The position numbers and the translations under genes are program-made. This document shows positions 25,686-33,539 of a DNA stretch of 64,000 bases, piece after piece. The stretch lies in the NCBI GenBank assembly GCA_041394265.1, contig JAWKIO010000005.1:806001-870000 (forward strand), given 5' to 3'. Position 1 is the first letter of the stretch, and each line of letters starts with the position of its first letter. The notes beneath the pieces are model-generated. The model searched no databases. It was not told the DNA's origin and saw only the letters and a program-made list of their open reading frames with translations. This DNA comes from Acidimicrobiales bacterium (GTDB lineage: Bacteria; Actinomycetota; Acidimicrobiia; Acidimicrobiales; SZUA-35).

Positions 25686-25804
25686 CCATTCTGTGCGTCA
25701 AAGTCCTCGCGTTCCCCGTTCTGTGCGTCAAAGTTCCCGCAGTCGGGAAGTTTGGCGCACAGTTCGGGTTGGGCGGTGGGTTTGACGCACAGTTCGGGTG
25801 GGGG
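25686..25804. repeat. Palindromic intergenic repeat, copy 2
   Basis: Same arrangement and orientation as copy 1: TTCTGTGCGTCAAAG twice, then TTTGGCGCACAG and TTTGACGCACAG, with the shared words GCGTTCCCCG and GGGCGGTGGG. It begins six bases after the GNAT stop and ends at the menF stop codon. Differences from copy 1 are scattered and partly keep the pairing, so the copies are not fresh duplicates. Confidence 0.85.
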
Positions 25805-27049
25805 TCAGGGGCGGACGAGGGCGGAAAGCATGGCTTGGAACTTGGAGCGGGTTTCGGCCAGCTCGGCTTCGGGGTCGGAGTCGGCCACCACGCCGACACC
25901 GGCGCAGAAGCGGGCGCTGGTGCCCGACACCTCGGCGGAACGCAGCGCCACGGCGAAGGCACCGTTGCCTGCGCCGTCGACCCAACCAGCCGGACCGGCG
26001 TAGCGGCCCCGCTCGAGGCCCTCGAGTTCGGAGATGATCTCGAGCGCCCGCCCCTGGGGGTTGCCGCCGACGGCCGGCGTCGGATGCAGCGCCGCCACGA
26101 GCTCGAGGATCGAGGCGGGCGGTGACGACAACCGGCCTTCGACGCGCGTGCCGAGATGGTGGACGTTGGCGAGCGTGACGATCGACGGCTCGGGCTCGGC
26201 GTCGACATAGCTACAGAACGGCAGGAGGGTGTCGAGTAACCAGTCGATGGTGATGCGGTGCTCCCAGCGGTTCTTGTCGGACGCCAGCAAGCCGGCGGCC
26301 AGGCGGGCATCGGCTTCGGGGTCCGACGAGCGGGGTGCGGTGCCAGCCAACGGATGTGCCCGCACGATGTCATTGCTCCGACCGGCGAGCAGTTCCGGGG
26401 ACGCACCGATGAACCCGTCGATCGAGAACAGGATGGCGGCCCGAAACGATTGACGCAGCCGCTCGAGCACCGCCGCCGTATCGACGGGCTGATCGGTCTC
26501 GAGCCGCAGCTCGCGAGCCATGACGACTTTCTCGACGTCGCCGGAGCGAATGTGTTCGAGCGCCCCGCCAACCACGGCGTCGCGCCATACCTCGGGCGTC
26601 ATCGGCGACGTGAGGGTGTACGACGTCGCCTGCGTTGCGGCCGCGCGACGATCGGCGTCGAGCGCCGATGCCTCGAGCCGCTCGACCGCCTCGGCGTCGG
26701 TCATGTCCTCCGACGTCGTCAGCCACCGCCGCCCTTCCGGGCCTCGCCCGAGTACGACCTCCGGAACGATCAGTTCGCCGGGCGCCGACCGATCGAACGG
26801 GAACGCGCCGAAGGCCACCGCCCCCGAGCCGGGCACGTCGACCTCGTCGGCGCCGGTCAACACGCTGAGCATGGCCTGGGCCTGCGCCGCACCATCCGGT
26901 CGCTCGATCGGGATCCGACCAGCCTCGCCGACCCCGGCGAGCGCGAAGTCGCCGTGGGCGTACAACAAACCCGAGCGGGACCCGGCCATGAACGGATCGA
27001 AGCGGTGGTGGTCGCCGGCAAGCTCGGGCGGCAGCCGACGGGTGTTCAT
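25805..27049 (-). CDS. menF: Isochorismate synthase
   Basis: A 414-residue chorismate-utilising enzyme that feeds isochorismate to MenD. The family motifs are EKVVMARELRL, VHHLGTRVEG, LHPTPAVGGNPQG, ERGRYAGPAGWVD and the final FCAGVGVVADSDPEAELAETRSKF with metal-binding glutamates. I start it at ATG 27049, 13 bases into a transcript predicted from TACGCT on the minus strand. Its 5' end is close to the divergent SRPBCC gene at 27065. The entC-type siderophore role is less likely, given menB, menD and menE nearby. Confidence 0.9.
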   Translation of the reverse strand: MNTRRLPPELAGDHHRFDPFMAGSRSGLLYAHGDFALAGVGEAGRIPIERPDGAAQAQAMLSVLTGADEVDVPGSGAVAFGAFPFDRSAPGELIVPEVVLGRGPEGRRWLTTSEDMTDAEAVERLEASALDADRRAAATQATSYTLTSPMTPEVWRDAVVGGALEHIRSGDVEKVVMARELRLETDQPVDTAAVLERLRQSFRAAILFSIDGFIGASPELLAGRSNDIVRAHPLAGTAPRSSDPEADARLAAGLLASDKNRWEHRITIDWLLDTLLPFCSYVDAEPEPSIVTLANVHHLGTRVEGRLSSPPASILELVAALHPTPAVGGNPQGRALEIISELEGLERGRYAGPAGWVDGAGNGAFAVALRSAEVSGTSARFCAGVGVVADSDPEAELAETRSKFQAMLSALVRP

Positions 27050-27064
27050 CGGAGAGATCACCTG

Positions 27065-27541
27065 ATGGAGCGTAGAAGCGGCAGACTGGTCTCCGTGGAT
27101 CGAACGATCAGCACCACCGCCCCCGCCACGCCGCCGAAGGTCTATCCGATCGTCGCCGACCTCAGCACCTACGAGCACTGGCTCAGCCTCATCCACCGGG
27201 TCGAGGTCGCCGAGTCGAACGGCGACGGGCTCGCATGGTGGGTCACGCTCCGGGCCAAGGTCGGCCCGTTCGCGAGGAGCAAGCGGCTGCGCATGGTCCG
27301 GGTGGTCGACGACGCACCCACGCTGGTCCGCTTCGAGCGGCGCGAACTCGACGGCAAGGACCACTCGGCGTGGATCATGCAGGCGGCGGTGACCGACGGT
27401 CACGAATCCGACCACAGCACCATCGACGTCACCCTGAACTACGACGGCGACCTCTGGAGCGGCGTCCTCGACACCATCCTGGGCGGGGCGATCGACTCGG
27501 CCATCGGCGGTTTGCACACCTACGTCGCCAACAACACCTGA
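27065..27541 (+). CDS. SRPBCC-family (START-like) protein
   Basis: A 158-residue START-fold protein of the polyketide-cyclase type. It shows the early PPKVYPIVADLSTYEHW segment, alternating strands and the C-terminal helix LGGAIDSAIGGLHTYV. Such proteins bind hydrophobic ligands, including quinone-like molecules; here the ligand is unknown. ATG at 27065 is preferred because GGAGAG lies eight bases upstream; GTG at 27095 is the alternative. It faces menF across 15 bases. Confidence 0.8.
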   Translation: MERRSGRLVSVDRTISTTAPATPPKVYPIVADLSTYEHWLSLIHRVEVAESNGDGLAWWVTLRAKVGPFARSKRLRMVRVVDDAPTLVRFERRELDGKDHSAWIMQAAVTDGHESDHSTIDVTLNYDGDLWSGVLDTILGGAIDSAIGGLHTYVANNT

Positions 27542-27613
27542 GACCTCGCCAACGAGCTCACGGGTCGCAGTCCCCATTCCGCCACGACCGACGCCGGGCC
27601 CACAGTGCTCGGC

Positions 27614-28024
27614 ATGGAATCACGACATGCGACAACCGAACAGACCACACCACCTCCACCGTCTCCCGACGCAGTGCGTCTCCCGCCGCCGGCGGCCTAC
27701 CGCAGGTGCTACCACCCCCGTTCGTACCACCCGATCCTGGTCGCCCCGTTGGTGCCCCTTGCGTTGCTGTTCGTGTACCGCAGCGCCTCCGAAGTCCTCA
27801 GCGAGGAGCAGCACTTCGTCAACCTGGCGTACCTCGTGCTCGGCCCGTACATCGGCGCCGCGGCCTCTTACCTATGGGCCCATCTGAGCCGGGAGTATGG
27901 CGCCCGGTTCAGCCGTGCCGACTGGGCCAAGGCCTGGTTGATCAGCTATTGCCTGTTCGTCGAAATCGCCGGGCTGTTCCTGAACTCGCCGGTTCCCTTC
28001 AGCGTCACGCTCACACCGGCGTGA
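27614..28024 (+). CDS. Small membrane protein, three predicted helices
   Basis: A 136-residue protein with a Pro/Thr-rich N-terminus of about 40 residues, then hydrophobic segments near ILVAPLVPLALLFVY, AYLVLGPYIGAAASYLW and AWLISYCLFVEIAGLF. I do not recognise a family. ATG at 27614 is chosen over GTG at 27605 without strong evidence. Its last 14 bases overlap the end of the class IV aminotransferase gene on the other strand. Confidence 0.6.
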   Translation: MESRHATTEQTTPPPPSPDAVRLPPPAAYRRCYHPRSYHPILVAPLVPLALLFVYRSASEVLSEEQHFVNLAYLVLGPYIGAAASYLWAHLSREYGARFSRADWAKAWLISYCLFVEIAGLFLNSPVPFSVTLTPA

Positions 28025-28916
28025 GCCAGCGACGGGCAAGCGGATGCTCGGCGTCAGCGATCATCCGGGCGATCTCGTTGGCGATGGCGCTCGACACCGG
28101 CCCGACCGTCGACCACTTGTGATCGTCGAGGCGGGCCACCGGCGCCACCGGGGCATTGGTCGAACAAAGGAACAACTCGTCGGCCGCTTCGACCTCGGGC
28201 CACGTCACCGGACGGACCTCGCAGTGGTAGCCGAGGTAGGCACCCACGTCGAGGACGAGGCGCCGGGTGATCCCATCGAGCACGACGTCGAGCGGGGGCA
28301 CGACCAGTCGTTCGCCGCGCACCACGAACACGCTCTGGGTCGTCCCCTCGGCCAGCAGCCCGTCGACGGTCTTGAAGATGACACTGTCGAAGCCCTCGGC
28401 CATCGCCGCCATGGTCTCTCGCACTCCGACCGTGTAGGACGCGGCGACCTTGAGCGCCGGCGGCAACATGGCGGCCGGCAACTTCGGAGCCAGCGCCGTT
28501 CGCAGCGAGACCGGCTCGGCGGCAGGGATCGTGGGCTCGAGCGGGTCGGGGACGAAGGCACCCATGGTGATCGATGGCGTGAGCGAGACCGGCAGGCTCT
28601 TCGCCGGGATCTCGGCCCATGCGGCCACCGTCTTGACCGTTGCCGCCCCCTGGTTCTCGGCGACCACGGCGCTCACCGCCCGCTCGAGCGTGGCCAGCGA
28701 CACCGACGGTTCCATCCCCATCATGGCCATCGATCGTTCGAGCCGAGCGAGATGAGGGCGCAATCCGATGGCGGCCGGACCGCCCGGTGCCTGCACGATC
28801 CGCAGCACATCGAACACGGCGGTTCCCCGCATGACGGCGTGGGAGAAGACCGAGATCGTGGCGTCATCGATCGGGCGCAACTCGCCGTCGATCCAAACTG
28901 TCTGGGGCTGATGCAC
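28011..28916 (-). CDS. Class IV PLP aminotransferase / aminodeoxychorismate lyase-like
   Basis: A 301-residue fold-type IV PLP enzyme. The lysine candidate is in PALKVAASYTVGVRET and the conserved glutamate in GLLAEGTTQSVFVVRGERL; FLCSTNAPVAPV lies near the end. The group includes branched-chain and D-amino-acid aminotransferases and PabC. PabC would fit the chorismate theme of the neighbouring menF and menE, but is not proven. The start is GTG at 28916, six bases after TAGTGT. It is back-to-back with menE across 22 bases. Confidence 0.82.
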   Translation of the reverse strand: MHQPQTVWIDGELRPIDDATISVFSHAVMRGTAVFDVLRIVQAPGGPAAIGLRPHLARLERSMAMMGMEPSVSLATLERAVSAVVAENQGAATVKTVAAWAEIPAKSLPVSLTPSITMGAFVPDPLEPTIPAAEPVSLRTALAPKLPAAMLPPALKVAASYTVGVRETMAAMAEGFDSVIFKTVDGLLAEGTTQSVFVVRGERLVVPPLDVVLDGITRRLVLDVGAYLGYHCEVRPVTWPEVEAADELFLCSTNAPVAPVARLDDHKWSTVGPVSSAIANEIARMIADAEHPLARRWLTPV

Positions 28917-28922
28917 ATCCCG

Positions 28923-28928
28923 ACACTA
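28923..28928 (-). promoter_or_regulatory. Candidate -10 box (TAGTGT) of the class IV aminotransferase
   Basis: It ends six bases before the GTG at 28916 and overlaps the menE box on the other strand by two bases. Confidence 0.45.
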
Positions 28929-28932
28929 ATCT
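28927..28932 (+). promoter_or_regulatory. Candidate -10 box (TAATCT) of menE
   Basis: It ends six bases before the ATG at 28939 and shares two bases with the opposite-strand box. Confidence 0.45.
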
Positions 28933-28938
28933 GAACCG

Positions 28939-30066
28939 ATGCCCGACCTCGTCGCACTCGACCTTCCCGGCGGGCCGGCGTTCGTCGAGGCACTCGAACG
29001 AGTCTGGGCCGACGGCGATGCTGCCGTTCCGCTCGACCCGCGGCTGCCACCGGCCGAGCGAGATCGGGTCATGGCCGCCCTGGCACCGAGCGCGGTGATC
29101 GAAGCCGATGGGGAGCGACGCTCGCTCACCGGCGGTCGGCCCGTCGAACCGGGCGACGCCCTCGTCGTTGCCACGAGCGGCACCACCGGACTGCCAAAGG
29201 GCGTCGTCCTCACCCACGACGCCGTCGAGGCCTCGGCCCGGGCCACATCGGCGGTGATCGACGCCGACCCCTCGACCGACCGGTGGCTCTGCTGCCTTCC
29301 GCTCGCCCACATCGGTGGTCTTTCGGTCGTGACCCGGGCCCTGCACACCGGCACGCCACTCGAAGTCCACCCGAGCTTCGACCCCGCCGCCGTCCTCGAT
29401 GCCGCCAGACGAGGCGCCACGCTGGTCTCGCTCGTCACGCGGGCACTCGCCCAGATCCCGGCCGATCGGTTCCGGATGATCGTGATCGGTGGCGCCGCTC
29501 CTCCTCCCGATCGTCCGGCCAACGTGGTCGCCACTTACGGCATGACCGAGACCGGATCGGGCGTGGTCTACGACCGCACACCCATCGACGGGGTCGAGAT
29601 CCGCATCGACGACCAGCACGAGATCTGGCTCCGGGGCCCGATGCTGCTGCGGGCCTACCGCGACGGCACCGACCCGAAGGTCGACGGCTGGTTCCCGACT
29701 GGCGATCTCGGCCACTGGGCCGACGACGGACGCCTCATGGTCGAGGGACGCCGCGGCGATGTGATCATCACCGGCGGCGAAAAGGTCTGGCCCGAACGAG
29801 CCGAGGCGGTGATCACGAGACAGCTGGGACTCCGGGAGATCGCGCTCGTCGGGCGACCGCACCCGGAATGGGGCCACGAGGTGGTGGCCCTCGTCGCGCA
29901 CGACGACACCAGCTCGCCTTCCCCCACACTCGATGCGCTTCGTGCGGCCGTGCGGGCCGAACTCCCGGTCTGGTATGCGCCCCGGCGGATCGAACTGATC
30001 GACTCGCTCCCCCGCACCGCGCTGGGCAAGCTGCGACGGAGCGAACTCGCAAGGCGCGACGCATGA
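28939..30066 (+). CDS. menE: o-Succinylbenzoate--CoA ligase
   Basis: A 375-residue adenylate-forming enzyme that activates o-succinylbenzoate with ATP and CoA. Motifs: VVATSGTTGLPKGVVLTH (phosphate loop), ATYGMTETGSG, WFPTGDLGHWADDGRL with the ribose-binding aspartate, GRRGDVIITGGEKVWP (hinge) and the catalytic lysine in RTALGKLRRSEL. The length is the short actinobacterial MenE type. It overlaps the start of the RNase Z gene by four bases. Confidence 0.92.
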   Translation: MPDLVALDLPGGPAFVEALERVWADGDAAVPLDPRLPPAERDRVMAALAPSAVIEADGERRSLTGGRPVEPGDALVVATSGTTGLPKGVVLTHDAVEASARATSAVIDADPSTDRWLCCLPLAHIGGLSVVTRALHTGTPLEVHPSFDPAAVLDAARRGATLVSLVTRALAQIPADRFRMIVIGGAAPPPDRPANVVATYGMTETGSGVVYDRTPIDGVEIRIDDQHEIWLRGPMLLRAYRDGTDPKVDGWFPTGDLGHWADDGRLMVEGRRGDVIITGGEKVWPERAEAVITRQLGLREIALVGRPHPEWGHEVVALVAHDDTSSPSPTLDALRAAVRAELPVWYAPRRIELIDSLPRTALGKLRRSELARRDA

Positions 30067-31001
30067 CCGCACGCGAGATCGTCATGCTCGGCACCGCCAG
30101 CATGAGCCCGACACGCCACCGCAACCACAACGGCTATGCCCTGCGCTGGGACGACCGGCTGGTGTTCTTCGATCCAGGTGAGGGGTTCCAACGCCAGTGC
30201 ACGATCGCCGGTATCGCCATCGCCCGGGCCGACGCCGTCTGCCTGACCCACTTCCACGGCGACCACTGCCTCGGACTCCCGGGTCTCATTGCCCGCCGAG
30301 GTGCCGACAACGTGCCGGACCCGCTCGACGTCTACTTCCCGGCCGACGGCATCGCCTATTACGACAAGCTCCAGTCGTGCACCGCATCGGCCTACCACCC
30401 GCCGCTCACGTCCCATCCGATCGAGACACCGGGCGTCGTCGGCACCATCGGTGATCTCACGCTCACGGCTCTCCCGCTCCGGCATCGGGTCACCGCCTTT
30501 GGCTACCGGCTGCAGGAACCCGACAGCCTCTCCTTCGATGCCGACGAGCTCGCCGCGCGTCAGATCACCGGACCCGACGTCGGCCGCCTCCGCCGAGATG
30601 GCGAGATCGACTCACCAACCGGTCGTGTCACTCTCGATGAGGTCTCGGTGCCGCGCCCCGGGCAGTCGATGGCACTCGTGATGGACACCGCCGTGTGTGA
30701 CTCGATCATCGACCTCGCCCGTGACGTCGACCTCCTCGTCATCGAGTCGACCTTCGTCAAGGAAGATGCAGATCTCGCCGAGCAGTACCGCCACCTCACT
30801 GCCGACCAGGCGGGGCGCATGGCAGCACTGGCCGGCGCCCGGCGGGTCGTCCTCACCCATTTCTCACAGCGCTACGGCCACGGCGATCCGACCGGCAGGC
30901 GCAGCGGTGCGCAACGCTTCGTCGAGGAGGCCGCCGTCCATCATCCCGATGTCCACGGAGCGAACGACTTCGACGTCATCGCCGTGCCCCCACGAGGGTG
31001 A
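30063..31001 (+). CDS. rnz: Ribonuclease Z
   Basis: A 312-residue metallo-beta-lactamase-fold nuclease that trims tRNA 3' ends. The metal motif THFHGDHCLGLPGL lies near residue 62, with further ligands around VMDTAV and LTHFSQRYG, and the flexible exosite region between. N-terminal MLGTASMSPTRHRNHNGYAL matches the short RNase Z form. Its ATG overlaps the menE stop (ATGA), so it is probably translated from the same message. Confidence 0.92.
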   Translation: MTAREIVMLGTASMSPTRHRNHNGYALRWDDRLVFFDPGEGFQRQCTIAGIAIARADAVCLTHFHGDHCLGLPGLIARRGADNVPDPLDVYFPADGIAYYDKLQSCTASAYHPPLTSHPIETPGVVGTIGDLTLTALPLRHRVTAFGYRLQEPDSLSFDADELAARQITGPDVGRLRRDGEIDSPTGRVTLDEVSVPRPGQSMALVMDTAVCDSIIDLARDVDLLVIESTFVKEDADLAEQYRHLTADQAGRMAALAGARRVVLTHFSQRYGHGDPTGRRSGAQRFVEEAAVHHPDVHGANDFDVIAVPPRG

Positions 31002-31003
31002 GC

Positions 31004-31861
31004 TCAGCGATCGGCGAGACTCGCTTTCGCCAGTTCGAGGTCGTCGGGATTGGTGATGCCGATCCATTCCTCGGGCGACGAGACGACCTCGACCCGCAGG
31101 AGGCCCTCGTCCATGAGCGCGGCGACCTCCGACGGAAGCAGGCACTCGACCTTCTCGGTGGCGCCGTGCTCGGCGAAGAAGCCCTCCCACCGACGGGCGA
31201 AGTCGGCCATGATCCCGTGGTGGAAACACCACATGTTCATCGACACCGCCGTGTCCTCGGCCACTGGTCCGCCCTTGGCGAACAACGTGCCATCGGCGAG
31301 CCGTTCACAGTCGTGGGTTTCATCGACGCCGACCAACACACCATCGGCCACGTCGCAGATGCCACGCGACACCGTCCCTTCGGGCGGCACGGTCTTGCCG
31401 AGCTCGAACGCAACGAGCGCCCCCCGACCCGGAGCCGAATTGGCCAATTGGTCGGCCGCCAATTGGAAGGAGGCGGGACCGTAGTAGTCATCGGCATTGA
31501 TCACACAGAACGGGCTGGTCACCGCACCTGCTGCGCTGAGCACCGCGTGCAGGGTGCCCCACGGCTTGTCGCGAGCCGGTCCCAGATCGTCCTGGCGGAC
31601 GTAGCGAACGAAGTCCGCGGGCCCACCGTTGCCGTGGACGGCGTCGATGTGCGCCCGCACATCGGCCTCGATGTCGGAGCGGACGATCAGCACCACATCG
31701 CCGAACCCGGCGGCCCGAGCGTCGATGATGCTGAAATCGAGGATGGCCTCGTCGTTGGGGCCGACCCGGGCGAGCTGCTTGACGCCGCCGAACCGGCTCC
31801 CGAGACCGGCGGCCATGATCAGAAGGGTCGGTTGTTGCTGCGTCGTCCTGCTCACCCTCAC
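31004..31861 (-). CDS. Sugar-phosphate nucleotidyltransferase-like protein
   Basis: A 285-residue protein with the nucleotidyltransferase start LLIMAAGLGSRFGGVKQL (signature GLGSRFGG and lysine), the metal-site strand VINADDYYGP and SMNMWCFHH before a C-terminal region that ends GITNPDDLELAKASL. It resembles NTP-transferase proteins with no assigned sugar. The start is uncertain: GTG 31861, GTG 31855 or ATG 31894 are possible. The upstream part overlaps the start of the divergent DMT transporter. Confidence 0.78.
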   Translation of the reverse strand: MRVSRTTQQQPTLLIMAAGLGSRFGGVKQLARVGPNDEAILDFSIIDARAAGFGDVVLIVRSDIEADVRAHIDAVHGNGGPADFVRYVRQDDLGPARDKPWGTLHAVLSAAGAVTSPFCVINADDYYGPASFQLAADQLANSAPGRGALVAFELGKTVPPEGTVSRGICDVADGVLVGVDETHDCERLADGTLFAKGGPVAEDTAVSMNMWCFHHGIMADFARRWEGFFAEHGATEKVECLLPSEVAALMDEGLLRVEVVSSPEEWIGITNPDDLELAKASLADR

Positions 31862-31938
31862 ATCGTCGGCCGAAGCCGGCTCGGTTCCACGCATACCGAC
31901 CAAAGAATTCGAGCGGCCGGGTCGGAGGGCGTCCACCG

Positions 31939-32844
31939 ATGAACCTGCCCGATCGGCGTTCGCTCGCACTGCTCGGGGTCGCCATCATGGCCATCGCGTC
32001 CTCGGCCGTGCTGGTTCGCTGGGCCGAGGCACCGGCGATCGCACTCGCCTTCTGGCGGACCCTCGGCGGTTCCCTCGTGCTCGCCACGCGGCGCCGGCCG
32101 GCCGACACCCGACCGCGCCCCTCCCGCGCCACGACCTTGGCCATCGTTGGCGCCGGACTCGCCCTTGCCGTGCACTTCTCGTCGTGGCTGGCATCGCTGG
32201 AGATGACGTCCGTGGCGGCCTCGGTCACCCTCGTGTCCACCGCGCCGATCGGCGTCGCCCTCCTCCAGTGGGGTGCGGGAGGCGACCGCCCAGATCGGCG
32301 GAACTGGCTTGTCATCGCCGTGACGCTGCTCGGCGTCGCCGTGATCGCCGGCGGCGACATCGGCACGTCCAGCGATGAGCTCGCCGGTGACGCCTTGGCG
32401 CTCCTCGGTGCCGTCGCGATGGCGGTCTATCTCGTGCTCGGCGGCCGGGCTCGGACGGAACTGTCGACGACCGACTACGGCGCCCGGGCCTATGCCGTCG
32501 CCGCTGCTGCGCTCCTGCCAACCGCACTCGTCACCCGGACGCCGCTCTGGGGTTACGACGCCCAGACCTGGCTCGTCATCGCCGCCATGATCCTCGGGCC
32601 CCAATTGGCCGGGCACACGGTCCTCAATCTCCTGCTGGAACAGCTCGGCTCGCTCACGGTCTCGCTCGCCCTGCTGGCCGAACCGATCGGCGCGTCAGTG
32701 CTCACCTGGCTGCTGTTCGCTGAAACTCCGCCGTTGGCCGCCTGGATCGGTGCGCCGATCGTGTTGACCGGCCTTGCGCTCCACCTGCTGTGGGCCTCGG
32801 GTCAGGATGTCACCACGAGCCGGCGAGCGGCCAGTTCGTCGTAG
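31939..32844 (+). CDS. DMT-superfamily (EamA) transporter
   Basis: A 301-residue membrane protein with ten hydrophobic helices arranged as two EamA repeats, as seen in SSAVLVRWAEAPAIALAFWRTLGGSLVLA in the first and GPQLAGHTVLNLLLEQLGSLTVSLALLAEPIGASVLTWL-type helices in the second. The family exports amino acids or other metabolites. GGAGGG about nine bases upstream supports ATG at 31939. The final 43 bases overlap the sulfotransferase-like gene on the other strand. Confidence 0.87.
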   Translation: MNLPDRRSLALLGVAIMAIASSAVLVRWAEAPAIALAFWRTLGGSLVLATRRRPADTRPRPSRATTLAIVGAGLALAVHFSSWLASLEMTSVAASVTLVSTAPIGVALLQWGAGGDRPDRRNWLVIAVTLLGVAVIAGGDIGTSSDELAGDALALLGAVAMAVYLVLGGRARTELSTTDYGARAYAVAAAALLPTALVTRTPLWGYDAQTWLVIAAMILGPQLAGHTVLNLLLEQLGSLTVSLALLAEPIGASVLTWLLFAETPPLAAWIGAPIVLTGLALHLLWASGQDVTTSRRAASSS

Positions 32845-33539
32845 ATCGCGACGGCGTCGCCCAGCAGTGCTTCGAGCCCCGGTGGCGCCGCGGGGAGCGG
32901 CCGGGCCGGAGCCGATGGACCGATGGTCTGGAACCCGGTCGATTGCCATACGGCGTCGTACCAATGCGGTGCCCACACCCCGTCGGAGCTCCGTGGCCCG
33001 GCAGGCCACGACAGCATCGCGTCGTCGAACTCGACCCCGATCAACTCGCACAGCGCCACGAGATACGGGCGAGGCCCGCGCAGGAAGTCGTCGGCGTCGA
33101 TCACCAGCTCCGCCCGGTCGAGCAACTCGAGTTGCTGGGGCAGCCCGATGTCATCGAGCGTCACCTCCTCTCGCTTGTCGAGATAGGAAGCGAGCACGCG
33201 AGCGGGATGCCGGAGCAACAGCACGTGATGCAACTCATCGAGCCATGCTCGACCGAGTTCGGGGAGCAGATGATGCGACATGTGCTTCTGGTAGGACACG
33301 GTGATTCCGTCGGGCAACGGCGCCAGACAGCTAGCGACCGCCTCGACGGGGTCGGTGGGCTGCGACGCGATGATCTCCGCCGCCATCGGATGGTCGAGTC
33401 CCGTCGCCGCCAGATAGTGGGCGTAGAGCGGCTCGTCCATGACGACCGTGTCGGCCCGGTGCTCCCACGACCGCATCATGGCAGTGGACAGGTTCCGGGG
33501 TCCCGACCACATGGCCAGGCGGACAGGCCGATCGCTCAC
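32802..33539 (-). CDS. Sulfotransferase-like P-loop protein
   Basis: A 245-residue protein with the sulfotransferase-type phosphate loop MWSGPRNLSTAMMRSW near residues 10-25, followed by DEPLYAHYL, and a second cofactor segment VLLLRHPARVLASYL. These match PAPS-binding sulfotransferase folds, though activity is unproven. Its ATG overlaps the stop of the class IV aminotransferase gene (33536), so the two are coupled. The acceptor is unknown; an amino- or keto-acid made by the partner is a guess. Confidence 0.78.
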   Translation of the reverse strand: MSDRPVRLAMWSGPRNLSTAMMRSWEHRADTVVMDEPLYAHYLAATGLDHPMAAEIIASQPTDPVEAVASCLAPLPDGITVSYQKHMSHHLLPELGRAWLDELHHVLLLRHPARVLASYLDKREEVTLDDIGLPQQLELLDRAELVIDADDFLRGPRPYLVALCELIGVEFDDAMLSWPAGPRSSDGVWAPHWYDAVWQSTGFQTIGPSAPARPLPAAPPGLEALLGDAVAIYDELAARRLVVTS

